Below are positions 24,526-34,427 of a stretch of 64,000 bases of DNA, piece by piece. The DNA lies in NCBI GenBank assembly GCA_013407085.1, contig JACCGJ010005077.1:1-64000 (forward strand), in the 5' to 3' direction. Position 1 is the stretch's first letter. Each line of letters begins with the position of its first letter. The notes beneath the pieces were generated by a model. The model was given only the letters and a program-made list of their open reading frames with translations, was not told the DNA's origin and made no database searches. The translations under genes and the position numbers were made by a program. This DNA comes from Atriophallophorus winterbourni (taxonomy: Eukaryota; Platyhelminthes; Trematoda; Plagiorchiida; Microphallidae).

Positions 24526-26011
24526 ACTGTATTCAGCAATCGATTGGAATATGTTTGGGACCGATCGTGTATTCATAATGCATGGAAATTTGAGTGTAAT
24601 CGGTTAGAGTAGTTTTTGGGTAACATTTCACTTCTGACACAGAAGCTTCGTCAGAACAAGGGTGATAGTCAGGACAGGGAACATGAATAAGTAACAGTCA
24701 ACCCACCACCACTGAGTTGACCTTATCGCTAAACAGCCTATAGTACGCCTACGCTGTGTCACGTCTCGTGGGAATGACCAGGATCAGTAGTCCATTTTCC
24801 TCACACTGTGCATCCACTTCAATTTGATACAAGTAAACACGGTCAAGGTCAGTTGACACAGCGGCCCACATACGTAAAAGTACATAACTAACAGGGCTAA
24901 GGCTATTTTTGAAGAAAAGCAAAAATCTAGTTAACTAGTAGGTATAAGGTGAATAAAAACTATTTAATTTGCATCAGTGCCGAGCGCAAGATTGTGGAGG
25001 TTTCTGTCCCATCCACCTTATTGAGCGCCAGCAATTGACCTGCCTTTGCAATTTCGACCGCCTCCGCATGTAGGCGTTCGCTTTATACGGTTTAATACCG
25101 CGTCCCAATATTGCCGCATTGTCTAGATCGACGCTGTGGCCCGTATCTAAAACGTGCTCCGCCAAGGCGGAATCACGAATAAGGGATTGATATTATCTCG
25201 CATTCCGTGGCTGTCTCTGGACATGCTTTCGGTGTTCTTCGATTCTAATGTGAATTTCCCTGGAAGTCTACCCTATGTAAATACCCGAACAGTCCTTACA
25301 GTTGATTCTGTAAATGCTGTTCGTAACGCTAGATAAAGGTGTCTTACCCTTGAGGTACATCAGAACCGAACGGATAGTTTTCCCTTTCTTATAAGTTACG
25401 CGTATGGCCGTCTGGTTCAAGATTCTACGTATCGCTTCAGATGTGCATTTTACATACGGTATACAAACTGTATCCCGCCAATTTTTCTCAGATTTTTCGG
25501 ACGGGTATTTTACCCTCATCAATTGGCGTTTTACAAAGCTTTTTGGATAACCGTGGTCTATGAGCCTTTTGCTCGCTTCACGGTGCGCCTGTTTTTGTTA
25601 TCTTTCGTCGCTGCACAGGTAATCTATATTATGGAAAATGGAACAAGCTATGGAACTGAAGACGTGTCTTGGATGAGCGGAAGTGTATCGTAGTACAGCA
25701 TTTGTATCGATAGGTTTCCGATAGACAGAAGTTTTTATTTTCCCGTCTACTTTTTGTGCTAAACAGTCCAAAAATGGAAGTGTGCCTGTACAGGATTCCA
25801 CTTCCTTTGTGACAGTAATACATGGGTGTATTTCATTTAAATATTTTAAGAATGCCTCTAACTGATCTCGCTTGATGATAACAAATGTGTCATCAACATA
25901 TCGCCATCATAATTTTGGCTTGAGCCCATCATTGTAAAGGGCTTTGTTCTCGAAATGCTCTATATACATGTTCGCAATTACTGGAGATATCCGTGAACAC
26001 ATTGCCAACCC
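24526..26011 (-). mobile_element. Penelope-like element, copy A (5'-truncated)
   Basis: From 26011 downward it contains the end of the reverse transcriptase ('ISPVIANMYIEHFENKAL', 'RYVDDTFVIIKRDQLEAF', 'SVYRKPIDTN'), the linker, and a GIY-YIG endonuclease ('INCKDCSGIYIG' with a stop directly after YIG, then 'SLIRDSALAEHVLDTGHSVD'). A 3' noncoding tail of ~370 bp follows, ending 'gacgaagcttctgtgtcag', plus ~80 bp also present after copy D. RT joined to a GIY-YIG nuclease defines the Penelope order of retroelements. It is dead: stops and shifts are visible, and 'LWWRYVDD' reads 'LW*RYVDD' here. Confidence 0.85.
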
Positions 26012-26600
26012 TTTTTTTGTCCGTGTCCGGAGACTGCCCCGAGAATATCAATCCCTTATTCGTGATTCCGCCTTGGCGGAGCACGTTTTAGATACGGACC
26101 ACGGCGTCGATCTAGACAATGCGGCAATATTGGGACGCGGTATTAAACCGTATAAAGCGAACGCCTACATGCGGAGGCGGTCGAAATTGCCAAGGAAGGT
26201 CAAGTGCTGTCGGTCAATAAGGTGGATGGGGCAGAAACCTTCACAATCTTGCGCTCGGCACTGATGCAAAGTAAATAGTTTTTATTCACCTTATACCTAC
26301 TAGTTAACTAGATTTTTGTTTTTCTTCAAAAATAGCCTTAGCCCTGTTAGTTATGTACTTTTACGTATGTGGGCCGCTGTGTCAACTGACCTTGACCGTG
26401 TTTAGTTGTATCAGATTGAAGTGGATACACACTGTGAGGAAAATGGACTATTGATCCTGGTCATTCCCACGAGACGTGACACAGCGGTAAAGGTCAAATC
26501 AGTGGTAGTGGGTTGACTACTACTTAATCATGTTTCCTGTCCTGACTATTACCCTTGGTCTGACGAAGCTTCTGTGTCAGAAGTGAAACGTTACAACTTT
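26012..26600 (+). mobile_element. Penelope-like element, copy B (3' end only), head-to-head with copy A
   Basis: It begins inside the GIY-YIG C-terminal region ('REYQSLIRDSALAEHVLDTD', 'VDLDNAAILGRGIKPYKANA') with a stop at 26264. It then carries the same 3' tail as copies A and C to about 26600. It lies in the opposite direction to copy A and meets it directly at about 26011/26012, so 24595-25228 and 26015-26600 are inverted arms around a ~790-bp spacer. Confidence 0.85.
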
Positions 26601-27855
26601 ATTCAGTTCTAGTAATAATATGTTCCCACATTTCGGCTGTCTTCATTTTATTGATCGATAGTGTGAGCTGTTTCAGTATCCGGAATAGTACAAAATCAAC
26701 TGCTAAAATAAGCACAAGCATTTCGTTTGATCCGTTAACCGGGTCAGTTACACATCGAATATTCAAAATCAATTTAACACACCACATTTACCGAAAATCA
26801 CCAGAGAAAAACAGACTATAGTTGATAGATGATTATCAAACGTCTGATTGTTGTTCCCGTAATCTATCCGAGTCACGTAGTGATGACGCTTTCCGCCAGG
26901 CGACGTGCAAAACTGAAACACTACCGTACACCAGACAACGAAAGTGAGAGATAAACAAACGAGCATAAGCGTAGTGCGATCGAGATTTTGTTATCATTTG
27001 GCGGAATTGTTCTGATAGGTTTACGTATAGTAGAAACAAAGCAATCCTCAATCTTGTTGAGATGATGAAGGGGATTCAGGATGTCTACTGCAATGGTTGA
27101 GAAGAATCGCTAGTATGTCTGTTTAAACAAAACTGCTTATCGGAGCGTATACGTATCCACCATTAATCAGTTGAGAACTAGCTCTCATGCTAAGATAATC
27201 AACAATACGCCTTCATCAGACAATGCCGCTTAGAGAAAACATATAATTAAGAGTAGTTGGTAATAATCGATCGCATTAGATAAAGGAAATGGTTCTAACG
27301 GGGAAAATCTTTTTCACAGCTAACCAACGAAAATCGAGGAGGGAAAGCACGGGTTTCTGTACGCTGTTGAGTTTTACGTGTCAACATAAAGGATGCCCCA
27401 CTCGAGCGGAAATAACGAGCTCAAGATTCAGATTACCGCGGGTTAAAAGAAACACAAATTAAGGTATTTCTAATCAGAATTAACATTCTCTGTCGTGTAG
27501 CTGATTACCGGTGAGGATCAGTTTGGCAAGTAGAGACTTCGGTAGCACAAAGATGCTGTGCCGCCGTGTTTCGCTATTCCATAAGAGGCAAGTGAAGACC
27601 ATAAGGACGGAGCTTTTATCGGCTTTCTTTAGTACAGAGCTATATAGTGGTGTGACTTCACTCTAGGTTTTTGCGTTTATTTTTCCAGCGATTGTTACTA
27701 CTTGTTTTACACCCGGATAGAATGAAATGTGAAACGGCGGTTTTTGAATGTAGACCGGTCGATGATAAATCTGCTGTGTAACCTCACCACATTATCACCG
27801 AAAAATGGTTAGAAATAAAACGCCCGATAATGGGTGTACAGTAAGCGCAACTGAC
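26601..27855. other. Ski intron 5 sequence, no element recognised
   Basis: Noncoding sequence between the Penelope pair and exon 5. Overlapping short frames at 26769-27051 on the - strand have no motifs. Confidence 0.4.
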
Positions 27856-28032
27856 CTTCCGTTTGCAGTGAGGATAATAATTTATCGTGGATGAATTACG
27901 AGCGGATTCGGCATCTGAGCAATTTCCGTTGAACGTCTCGTGAAAAGAGTTGATCGACTCGCTGGAATTTTCGCGCTGTTCATTGACGGGCGCTTGAGTT
28001 GTTGTATGTTCTGAGCGTAAGGAATTCAATTG
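27856..28032 (-). CDS. Ski/Sno-family co-regulator, coding exon 5
   Basis: 59 codons, residues 951-1009, phase 0 at both ends. The acceptor is 'cactctttccag' and the donor is 'aaacggaag|GTCAGT'. It opens 'QLNSLRSEH', completing the heptads begun in exon 4, then becomes polar and acidic ('NEQRENSSESINSF') and ends 'YYPHCKRK'. No separate domain is recognised. Exon calling relies on consensus splice sites, phase and the coiled-coil continuity. Confidence 0.8.
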
Positions 28033-28692
28033 CTGGAAAGAGTGTAACGTTTGTGGTTGAAATATCTTGAAATGCCGCGGTTAAATCAAATGATTAAACG
28101 GGAAAATATTTATTAGTGCGACAACTAAGTGGTGACTGTCAAACACAGCATATTAAGACGGTGAATGTAAATCCAAGTCAATATTTAGCAGAAAGATGGT
28201 TGAGATACTACTAGTTAGAGCGTAGAAAAATAGAATTTGTTCGTATTTAAACGCTTATACGAAAGGATGCAAGAAGGAAATGAAAATGGAAAAACTTATC
28301 TCGACGCGGCATTAAAATAATGGGTATTCCAAAATCTTCATTCCACCTAACTACTTGTGACTCGTATATTGTATTCATTTAAGCAATGAATGCAATCTTG
28401 GCCTGAAGCGAAGTAAAATGCAGGTGCTTGAATCTCGTACAACAGCCAAACCATCCTTATATACGGATGGGATATTTTGGCCACCTTTAGCCGAAGAGCT
28501 AGATTTTTCCAACCTAGCGTCATTTAAAGAGCCTCCATATCTATTTTTCAAACGTCTTTATACCACAATCGCAGCCTGCCAAAAGGTCGACTTCGTGATT
28601 CCAACTATCTCTGGGATAAAGATAGCTTACCCCCCCCCCACACACACAATAGATCCAGCCAACGTAGATGGCGCTATCGTGGTGGAATGAAA

Positions 28693-29807
28693 GGTTTCAT
28701 GACACTTAATCCTCAGACACTTAATCCCCAGTCACTTAATTCCCAGTTTGAAAACATCTGAAGAATGCAGAATAAGTTCAAATGAATTTATTTAGTAGGA
28801 GGCATCTAATCATAAGGCGTAATACATCGTCTGTATCATAAACTGCTTTCATCCCTAGTTCATATATTTTTCGTCGCATGGCTTGGAATAGATGAAAATA
28901 ACATCCAGTCACTCTTGCGAATGGAAAATGTGAGCGAAATGCATTCATACCTGCACTTTCAAAGTCAGTTAAAATGACATCTGGTGCTGCATTCGGCGCC
29001 ATATCTCGCAACACACTAAGCCACTCATTATATATAATTGCTGTTTTGTTTTGTAAAATACAGTAAATCGCTGGTGGTGTGACGCCTTCAGCATATTGAA
29101 AATGTATAGTGTATAACTGGTAGAAAAGCGAAGGTACAACCTTGAACGTCCCATCAGCAAACCACATCTTGCTAAGAGACCGTGCACTAACCAGGCTTTG
29201 ATCACCGAAGATAAAAAATCTTGTATCGTCACTATGATCTTTAGAATCATGCAGCAAGCAATCTCTGTATATATTTGGAACATCAAACGGGACGGGAGAG
29301 TTCATGTTAGGCCTTTCCTTCCTATACTGTTCCGATGTCTGTTGAGTGCCCGCGAGATAGCACTTTTTGAGGTAATGCTATTAGAGTGCCTAATGACAGA
29401 CCGAATGTGACCGAAGTTCGTGAAGCAGAGGGGGTTGCATTAATTGCTAACATTTTTCCCTTCATTTTAGCTACCGCATTCTTCGTCAAAACTTTTCTTT
29501 GTTGCATTCGTGATTGTGAGGTGCGAAATTACGTAGGATATCATCTTTAGATGTAACTAATCTCGCTCTACACTTGTGTGTGACAAACGTACTACATCTC
29601 CAATTAATATTGCCATTATTTGATTGTTTCTCGAACCAAAACTCGTTTCCATGTAAATTAATGTCCTTCGACCTTTGTTACTTGCACCATATTCAAGAGT
29701 CATTGCACAAATTTAAATATCTTCTTATCTTAAATCTTATCTTAAATACCCTCCTTGGGTATTAAGTGACTGGGGATTAAGTGTCGGGGATTAATGGACC
29801 GGACACT
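28693..29807 (-). mobile_element. MULE-type DNA transposon with FLYWCH finger, copy 1 (Ski intron 4)
   Basis: The ends carry inverted, internally repeated motifs. Left: 'ggtttcatgacacttaatcc', then 'cacttaatccccagtcactt'. Right, as reverse complement: 'agtgtccggtccattaatcc', then 'gacacttaatccccagtcac'. The flanks are GAATGAAA (28685-28692) and GAATGAAT (29808-29815), an 8-9 bp target duplication as expected for Mutator-like elements. The transposase lies on the - strand. A decayed FLYWCH-type zinc finger is coded at about 29720-29500. Confidence 0.8.
28778..29305 (-). pseudogene. MULE transposase, C-terminally truncated
   Basis: The frame reads 'NIYRDCLLHDSKDHSDDTRF', 'SKMWFADGTFKVVPSLFYQL' (first catalytic Asp in the W.ADGTF.. 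motif), 'MAPNAAPDVILTDFESAGMN' (second Asp, LTDFE) and 'VTGCYFHLFQAMRRKIYELG' (the C..H..Q block). It stops before the region that would hold the final catalytic Glu. The upstream FLYWCH part is in another frame with stops. This resembles the MULE/FLYWCH transposases of many animals. It would cut and paste the element DNA if intact. Confidence 0.85.
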
Positions 29808-30575
29808 GAATGAATATGCTACGATAATAGCTTGAAAGAGCACTTCTGCGTTTGCTATATAGATGAACTACCTCGTGAAACAAATTAGGCAATGGCTATG
29901 AAGGAAGAGCACGCATGCTGGGTTGGCAGTGATCACTGATTCATCGTGAAGAGATAACAGGGTGACAGCTCTCTAAGAATGTAGTTTGCCTAGGCCAACC
30001 ATGTTTCCAAATGCGTAAAATCACAGAGACAATCTTTCCTAGTGGTGAGATGTGCTGAACACGTTATCAAATTTTCATCCTTTATTTTATTGAGCATCCA
30101 ACAGAGTTAATGGTAGATTAATTTATAGTAACGCTCGGCAGTCAAAGGAGCATTCCATAGTTACGATGGTGAAGTTTGCCTGGTATCGATTGCACATCCA
30201 CTCACATGGCGTTACATCGGTAATTGAAATTATCAATATTGACTATTATGACCGTCTGAAATGAAATAGTTGTATCTAGTTGCGTGTTGTCCAAGTTGTT
30301 GAATTGGTAGGCTTCGCTTCTTTGTGAAGAGATACACACGACAGCTAAATAACAGCAATAACAATAACAATAATACCATGGGCCATGAAATGGCATCACG
30401 TTTTTTCTAACTCTTGTGCCTTTCCCAGCAGTAATAGGCAACGCAAAGTGAAACGAGTTGGAATGAAAACTTATTAGCCGACAGTTGATACGCGACAGAG
30501 CTTTGAAAAATACCATTAGCAAACACATCAACTACAAACGGTCAATCTGTTGTGCACGTATAGAAATGCATTTAC
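29808..30575. other. Ski intron 4 sequence, nothing recognised
   Basis: Noncoding remainder of intron 4 between the MULE and exon 4. An open frame at 30202-30531 on the - strand is partly ATT/AAC-repeat translation and is not called. Confidence 0.4.
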
Positions 30576-30898
30576 CTCCTTTAATTCCTTATTCTCCTTC
30601 ATGAGAGAAACAATGTGCGTGGTATAACAAGTCTGCATGGCGACAAAGTGGTGCAGTAGCCGGGAACGAGCATCATCCACATCGATAGTGGATTTCACGG
30701 CGGTTGTGTATTCGTCAATATGATGAAGCAACTCAGCCCACACAGACTCCAAGGCCAGGGCGGCAGCTGGCAAACTGTTTTTGTTTGGATTGGTAACCAA
30801 AACAGGCGGGCCAGTTGTACGTTTATCCGGTTTCCTTGCCTGAGGTTTCCTGGCATTTGGGAGCTGCAACGGAGCTCCGTTGTGAGTGCCGGGATTCA
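30576..30898 (-). CDS. Ski/Sno-family co-regulator, coding exon 4 (start of coiled coil)
   Basis: Codes residues ~843-950. The acceptor is 'cttttctttgctttatag' and the donor is 'aaaggag|GTAAAT' in phase 0. After a basic/proline stretch ('NARKPQARKPDKR'), the frame reads 'LALESVWAELLHHIDEYTTA', 'DVDDARSRLLHHFVAMQ' and 'VSLMKENKELKE'. The 'D..(A)R..LLH..V.M' spacing followed by a Glu/Lys-rich heptad region resembles the C-terminal coiled coil by which Ski and SnoN dimerise. The heptad run continues into exon 5, which supports the join. Confidence 0.87.
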
Positions 30899-31621
30899 CT
30901 ATAAAGCAAAGAAAAGTAAATCAGTCACAGAGCGAATACGCATGAGCTGAACCGGTTTAATGCAAGGCAAGCTCTCCAATATAGTATGTAATGCGGCGTT
31001 GATGTACTGAGTAATGATCAGTTTCACTGTAATCTAACGAGAAAGCACTTGAGATAAGCTGGAAGAAAGAGTCCCGACATGTTTGTATATAATAATTCAG
31101 GGTAGGCCTCACTGTTATATTGCTACGCATATTCAATTAAGTACATTCAAGGGAGTATTTGCACACCAAGGGATTATGACCAGTTATGACCAGTGCTTAT
31201 GACCAGTTATTGCATAATCACACAGCAGAAAGCAAAATCTCTCATGGATTACAAGCACAAACGTGATTAAAATTTTCAAAGCTTATCAATTCCATGGATT
31301 AAATTAGATGAATGGGGTGAATTGCTTAACTTCGCTTGACAATGACAATATTAGATGCAGTAAATTTGTGTGAAATAATGTGCATATGGTATTGTACAAA
31401 TATTGATCGACAGAAAATGGATTTTTGTGTGTGGAACTTAAACAATACAGGATATCAATAGGATTATTAGTTTCGGAGACAAAATCAAATTATGATGGCA
31501 AATATACTATCAACCCGGGGCTTCAATAATGAGCGAAGGAGTAGTGAGAAATTATGGAATAAGCCTATGTTAAGAAAAAGATTCATGCTACCGCGAGAAC
31601 AGTTGACGGCTAGCAACTCAC

Positions 31622-32400
31622 CGAAATGACGACTCCAAATTCCCGGTATAACACGTCTCGCCGCATCTTGCGCAGATTTTGCTGCGGCTACTGCTCGATC
31701 TTTTTGTAATGAAACGCGGTGATTGTTGGCAACTTCTTTGGTTTCGTTTCTTTTTTTGACCATATCAGCGCATGTTAGGTTGGTACGTTTTATAAGTAGC
31801 TGGTGTTCAAAGGTTTGCTTATCTGATCCCCTGGATAATGAATCCGTGGCACTGTTAGATCTACAACCGAGATCCGAAAACCGGCCAGCGCACAATCGGA
31901 AGTGTGAATCGGAATGTCCTACGCTTCGATTCGATAAAGGACGTCCATTTTCTCGGTGAGACCAAGAACGCGAACGTCGCTTTCTTCGGAGCTTCGCAAC
32001 GTCTGATAAATCGCCGTCCACGCAGATCGGACTACTGATAGAGGAAGAGCATTTTGACAAAGTAAGACTGGATGATGCCCGATTGCAACGAACTTTTTCA
32101 TGGGGAAGATTGTTGCAAGAACTGTTACTGGAACTGCTCGCACTAACGTTTCTCGTTCGATTTCCACTAGAGCCTCGGCTACTGGAACTGGAGCGAGAAC
32201 TGCTTCCTGAAGCTCTACCAACACGCATGTGACGACGACGGTAGATGTCGTTTGCTTTGTCTTTCCCTGCTGGCATTAGACAAACGTTTGGTATAAAATC
32301 TCGGTCGTAGTTTTCTGCAGCATTTTGAGGGATCACACGGTGAGAATTCAAGAGTACAGGAGGTCCGGTTTGCAATCGTTTCGGAAGTACGGTGGCTTGC
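31622..32400 (-). CDS. Ski/Sno-family co-regulator, coding exon 3 (Ser/Arg-rich)
   Basis: Codes most of residues 583-843. The acceptor is 'ctgtctgttgttctag' and the donor is 'cgtcatttcg|GTGAGT', both good. The first base completes the split codon left by exon 2 (CG|G), and the last base starts the one completed by exon 4 (G|TG). It is dominated by serine- and arginine-rich low-complexity sequence around residues 635-670 ('RASGSSSRSSSSSRGSSGNR') and a basic patch 'KLRRKRRSRSWSHR' that may act in nuclear localisation. It ends with an Ala-rich helix-like stretch 'RAVAAAKSAQDAARRVIPG'. Likely disordered. Its place in the gene rests on splice phase and on position. Confidence 0.85.
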
Positions 32401-32528
32401 CTAGAACAACAGACAGTAAAAAATGAGCCATTGAATAAAACTAAACTATGAACAAATCCATGAGAGTGGCTGACCCGAACGAGTCGATGACAAAATTTAC
32501 CTTAAAATCGGTTGGTCTATTTAAGGGC

Positions 32529-32885
32529 TGTTGTGTTCTACCAGAGAAAATCCCAAGTAATAATTACCCAAATGCTGAACACTGAAAACTGTTATGCTAT
32601 TGAATAGCTTAACCCAACACTACGCGTAGCAAGAACAAAGGCAGACCGTTCAGGCAAAGAGCTTTACCGTCTCTGACCAACCGGCCATGTAGGCTGTAGC
32701 TCGTTTGTATTTATAGGTTGTGTCTCACAAAACCAGACTGTCTGACAAAACTAGACTGTCTGGCGAAACGAGACTGTCTGGCGAAACCAGACAAAGGCCG
32801 ACAAATTAATCAGAATCGAGAATAATAAATTCAAAGGGTTTAAAGTTAATAATTAGTTTTTGAGGAAAATAATGCTTCCTCAACA
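32529..32885 (+). repeat. Solo LTR, copy 1 (357 bp, Ski intron 2)
   Basis: It starts TGTTGTG and ends CCTCAACA, so the ends are TG...CA within an inverted TGTTG/CAACA. It contains a TATA-like 'tatttata' and three 18-bp direct repeats at 32733-32786 of the type cYRGACTGTCTGRCRAAA. It matches copy 2 at 38208-38564 over its full 357 bp with about four differences by eye. Flanking pentamers agggc and gaggc are only partly alike. No retroviral-type coding region adjoins it. The strand is nominal. Confidence 0.8.
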
Positions 32886-33164
32886 GAGGCAGTCACTTAA
32901 CAAATTTAGTAACATATAATTTGTACAAGTAGAGCAAAAATAAACGCCTCAATTAAAGATAAATAAGCACCATGTAACAACTTCCCTCACTAGAGTTGGC
33001 TAGCGCTGAGTTCCAACTAGGGTAGATTTTCAAGTAAGTTTACCGGGAGAAGGTTGCACTAAGGTGTCGGAATGTGGTTACCGATCTCCCGTTGAAGGTG
33101 TCCTGTCACTTAATCCCCATGGAAGGTATTTAAGATAAGATAAGAAGATATTTAAATTTGTGCA

Positions 33165-33563
33165 ATGACTCTTGAATATGGTACAAGTAGCAAAGGTCGA
33201 AAGACATTAATTTGCATGGGAAACGAGTTTCGGTTCGAGAAACAATCAAATAATGGCAATATTAATTGGAGATGTAGTAAGTTTGTCACACACAAGTGTA
33301 GAGCGAGATTAGTTACATCTAATGATGATATCCTAAGTAACATCGCACTTCACAATCACGAGTGCAACAAAGAAAAAGTTTTGGCGAAGAATGCGGTGGC
33401 TAAAATAAAGGTGATCGAAGCCTGGTTGGTGCACTGTCTCTTAGCAAAATATCGTGGGCTGATGATACGTTCAAGGTTGTACCTTCGCTTTTCTACCAGT
33501 TATATACTATTCATGTACTTGTGTGCGACTATCTCCTCCTGGAGGATGAGTCGGCTTCAATGA
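33165..33563 (+). pseudogene. FLYWCH zinc finger and truncated MULE transposase start
   Basis: 'LICMGNEFRFEKQSNN', 'INWRCSKFVTHKCRARLVT', 'ALHNHECN' and 'KVLAKNAVAK' give the F-x-Y/F, W-x-C, C-x-A and H-x-H ligands of a FLYWCH finger at residues ~20-68. This DNA-binding domain commonly precedes MULE catalytic domains. The frame then jumps to the middle of the transposase ('VIEAWLVHCLLAKYRG', out of the normal frame) and runs into the inserted repeat. Internal sequence between finger and catalytic core is deleted relative to copy 1. Confidence 0.8.
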
Positions 33564-33766
33564 AGATTCTTGGGAATTTGGGTTCAAAGCGGTGTCCCCA
33601 GCACCAATCGGCGTTTGTTCGAGTCAGCTTCTCTAGCCTTTGCACAAGTGCGACCTGCAAGGCAGCATGGAGTTGCTTGAAAGAGGTGGTGTGCACCAAC
33701 TAACCGTCTACCAGACATTGTTCCAGGTTTAACCTCAGGGTTTTGTCCCGAAGCCTTTCTTGCGAT
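33514..33766 (+). repeat. GC-richer dispersed repeat, fragment inserted in MULE copy 2
   Basis: It starts 'tgtgcgactatctcctcctgg' and matches the - strand repeat at 46765-47255 for about 220 bp, with several small indels. Copy 1 of the MULE is continuous across this point, so this is an insertion. Confidence 0.75.
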
Positions 33767-34271
33767 CGGGAAGGCGTCACATCACCAGCAATTTACTGTA
33801 TTTTACAAAACAAAACAGCAATTACATATAAGTTGCTTAGTGTGTTGAGATGTATGGCGCCGAACGCAGCATCAGATGTCATTTTAACTGACTTTGAAAG
33901 TGCAGCTATGAATGCATTTCGCTCACACTTCCTAAAATATGTGAACTAGGGTTGAAAGTAGATTATGAGGCAAACGATGATTTACGCTTCAATTGCATAT
34001 ATCTCCTACTAAATAAATTCATTTGAACGTATTCTGCATTCTTCAGGAGTTATCAAACTAAGGATTAAGTGTCATGAAACCTCCCTTGGTACTCTGATTA
34101 CCTGGATGTAGCAGTTCACGCACGAATATGGATGATTTCAAATAGTTTCAACCTGTAAGCCATTGTTTGATAAGGCTGCCACGACCAACCTATTGAACCA
34201 GATGTGCCCACACACGTAGACAAGTAAAACCCATGGCGTTGAACAAAAACATCCGTATACATGTCATGGAA

Positions 34272-34427
34272 ATGCAGGATTCCACTTCCTTTGTGACAGT
34301 AATACATGGGTCTATTTCATTTAAGTATTTGAAAAAGGCCTCTAACTGATCTCGATTGATGATAACAAATGTGTCATCAACATAGCGCCACCATAATTTT
34401 GGCTTGAGCCCTTCCATTTTTGGAATG
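34272..34427 (-). pseudogene. Penelope-like element copy C, inverted 5' segment
   Basis: On the - strand it codes 'GLKPKLWWRYVDDTFVII' and 'LNEIDPCITVTKEVESC', the palm/thumb part of the Penelope reverse transcriptase with the YVDD catalytic box. It directly adjoins the rest of the same element, which runs the other way from about 34413. The end at 'VESC' is contiguous in other copies with the 'LPFLDW' that opens the forward segment, bar about three codons. Confidence 0.85.

Larger units (their letters stand above)
33097..34081 (+). mobile_element. MULE-type DNA transposon with FLYWCH finger, copy 2 (Ski intron 2)
   Basis: Same family as copy 1 but opposite orientation. The left end is 'ggtgtcctgtcacttaatcc'; the right end as reverse complement is 'ggtttcatgacacttaatcc'. 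It is interrupted by an unrelated ~250-bp repeat at about 33514-33766 that replaces the middle of the transposase. After it the transposase resumes: 'SPAIYCILQNKTAI' and 'ASDVILTDFESAAMNAFRSH'. The target duplication is unclear. Confidence 0.8.

Noticed and set aside
24974..26264. A CRISPR-like or other defence array suggested by repeated and inverted blocks
   Set aside because: The repeats are coding and tail parts of Penelope-like retroelements in a eukaryotic intron.
28418..28690. 90-codon + strand frame beside the MULE copy
   Set aside because: Contains translated C-rich/CA simple sequence and no domain; opposite strand to the Ski gene and inside its intron 4.
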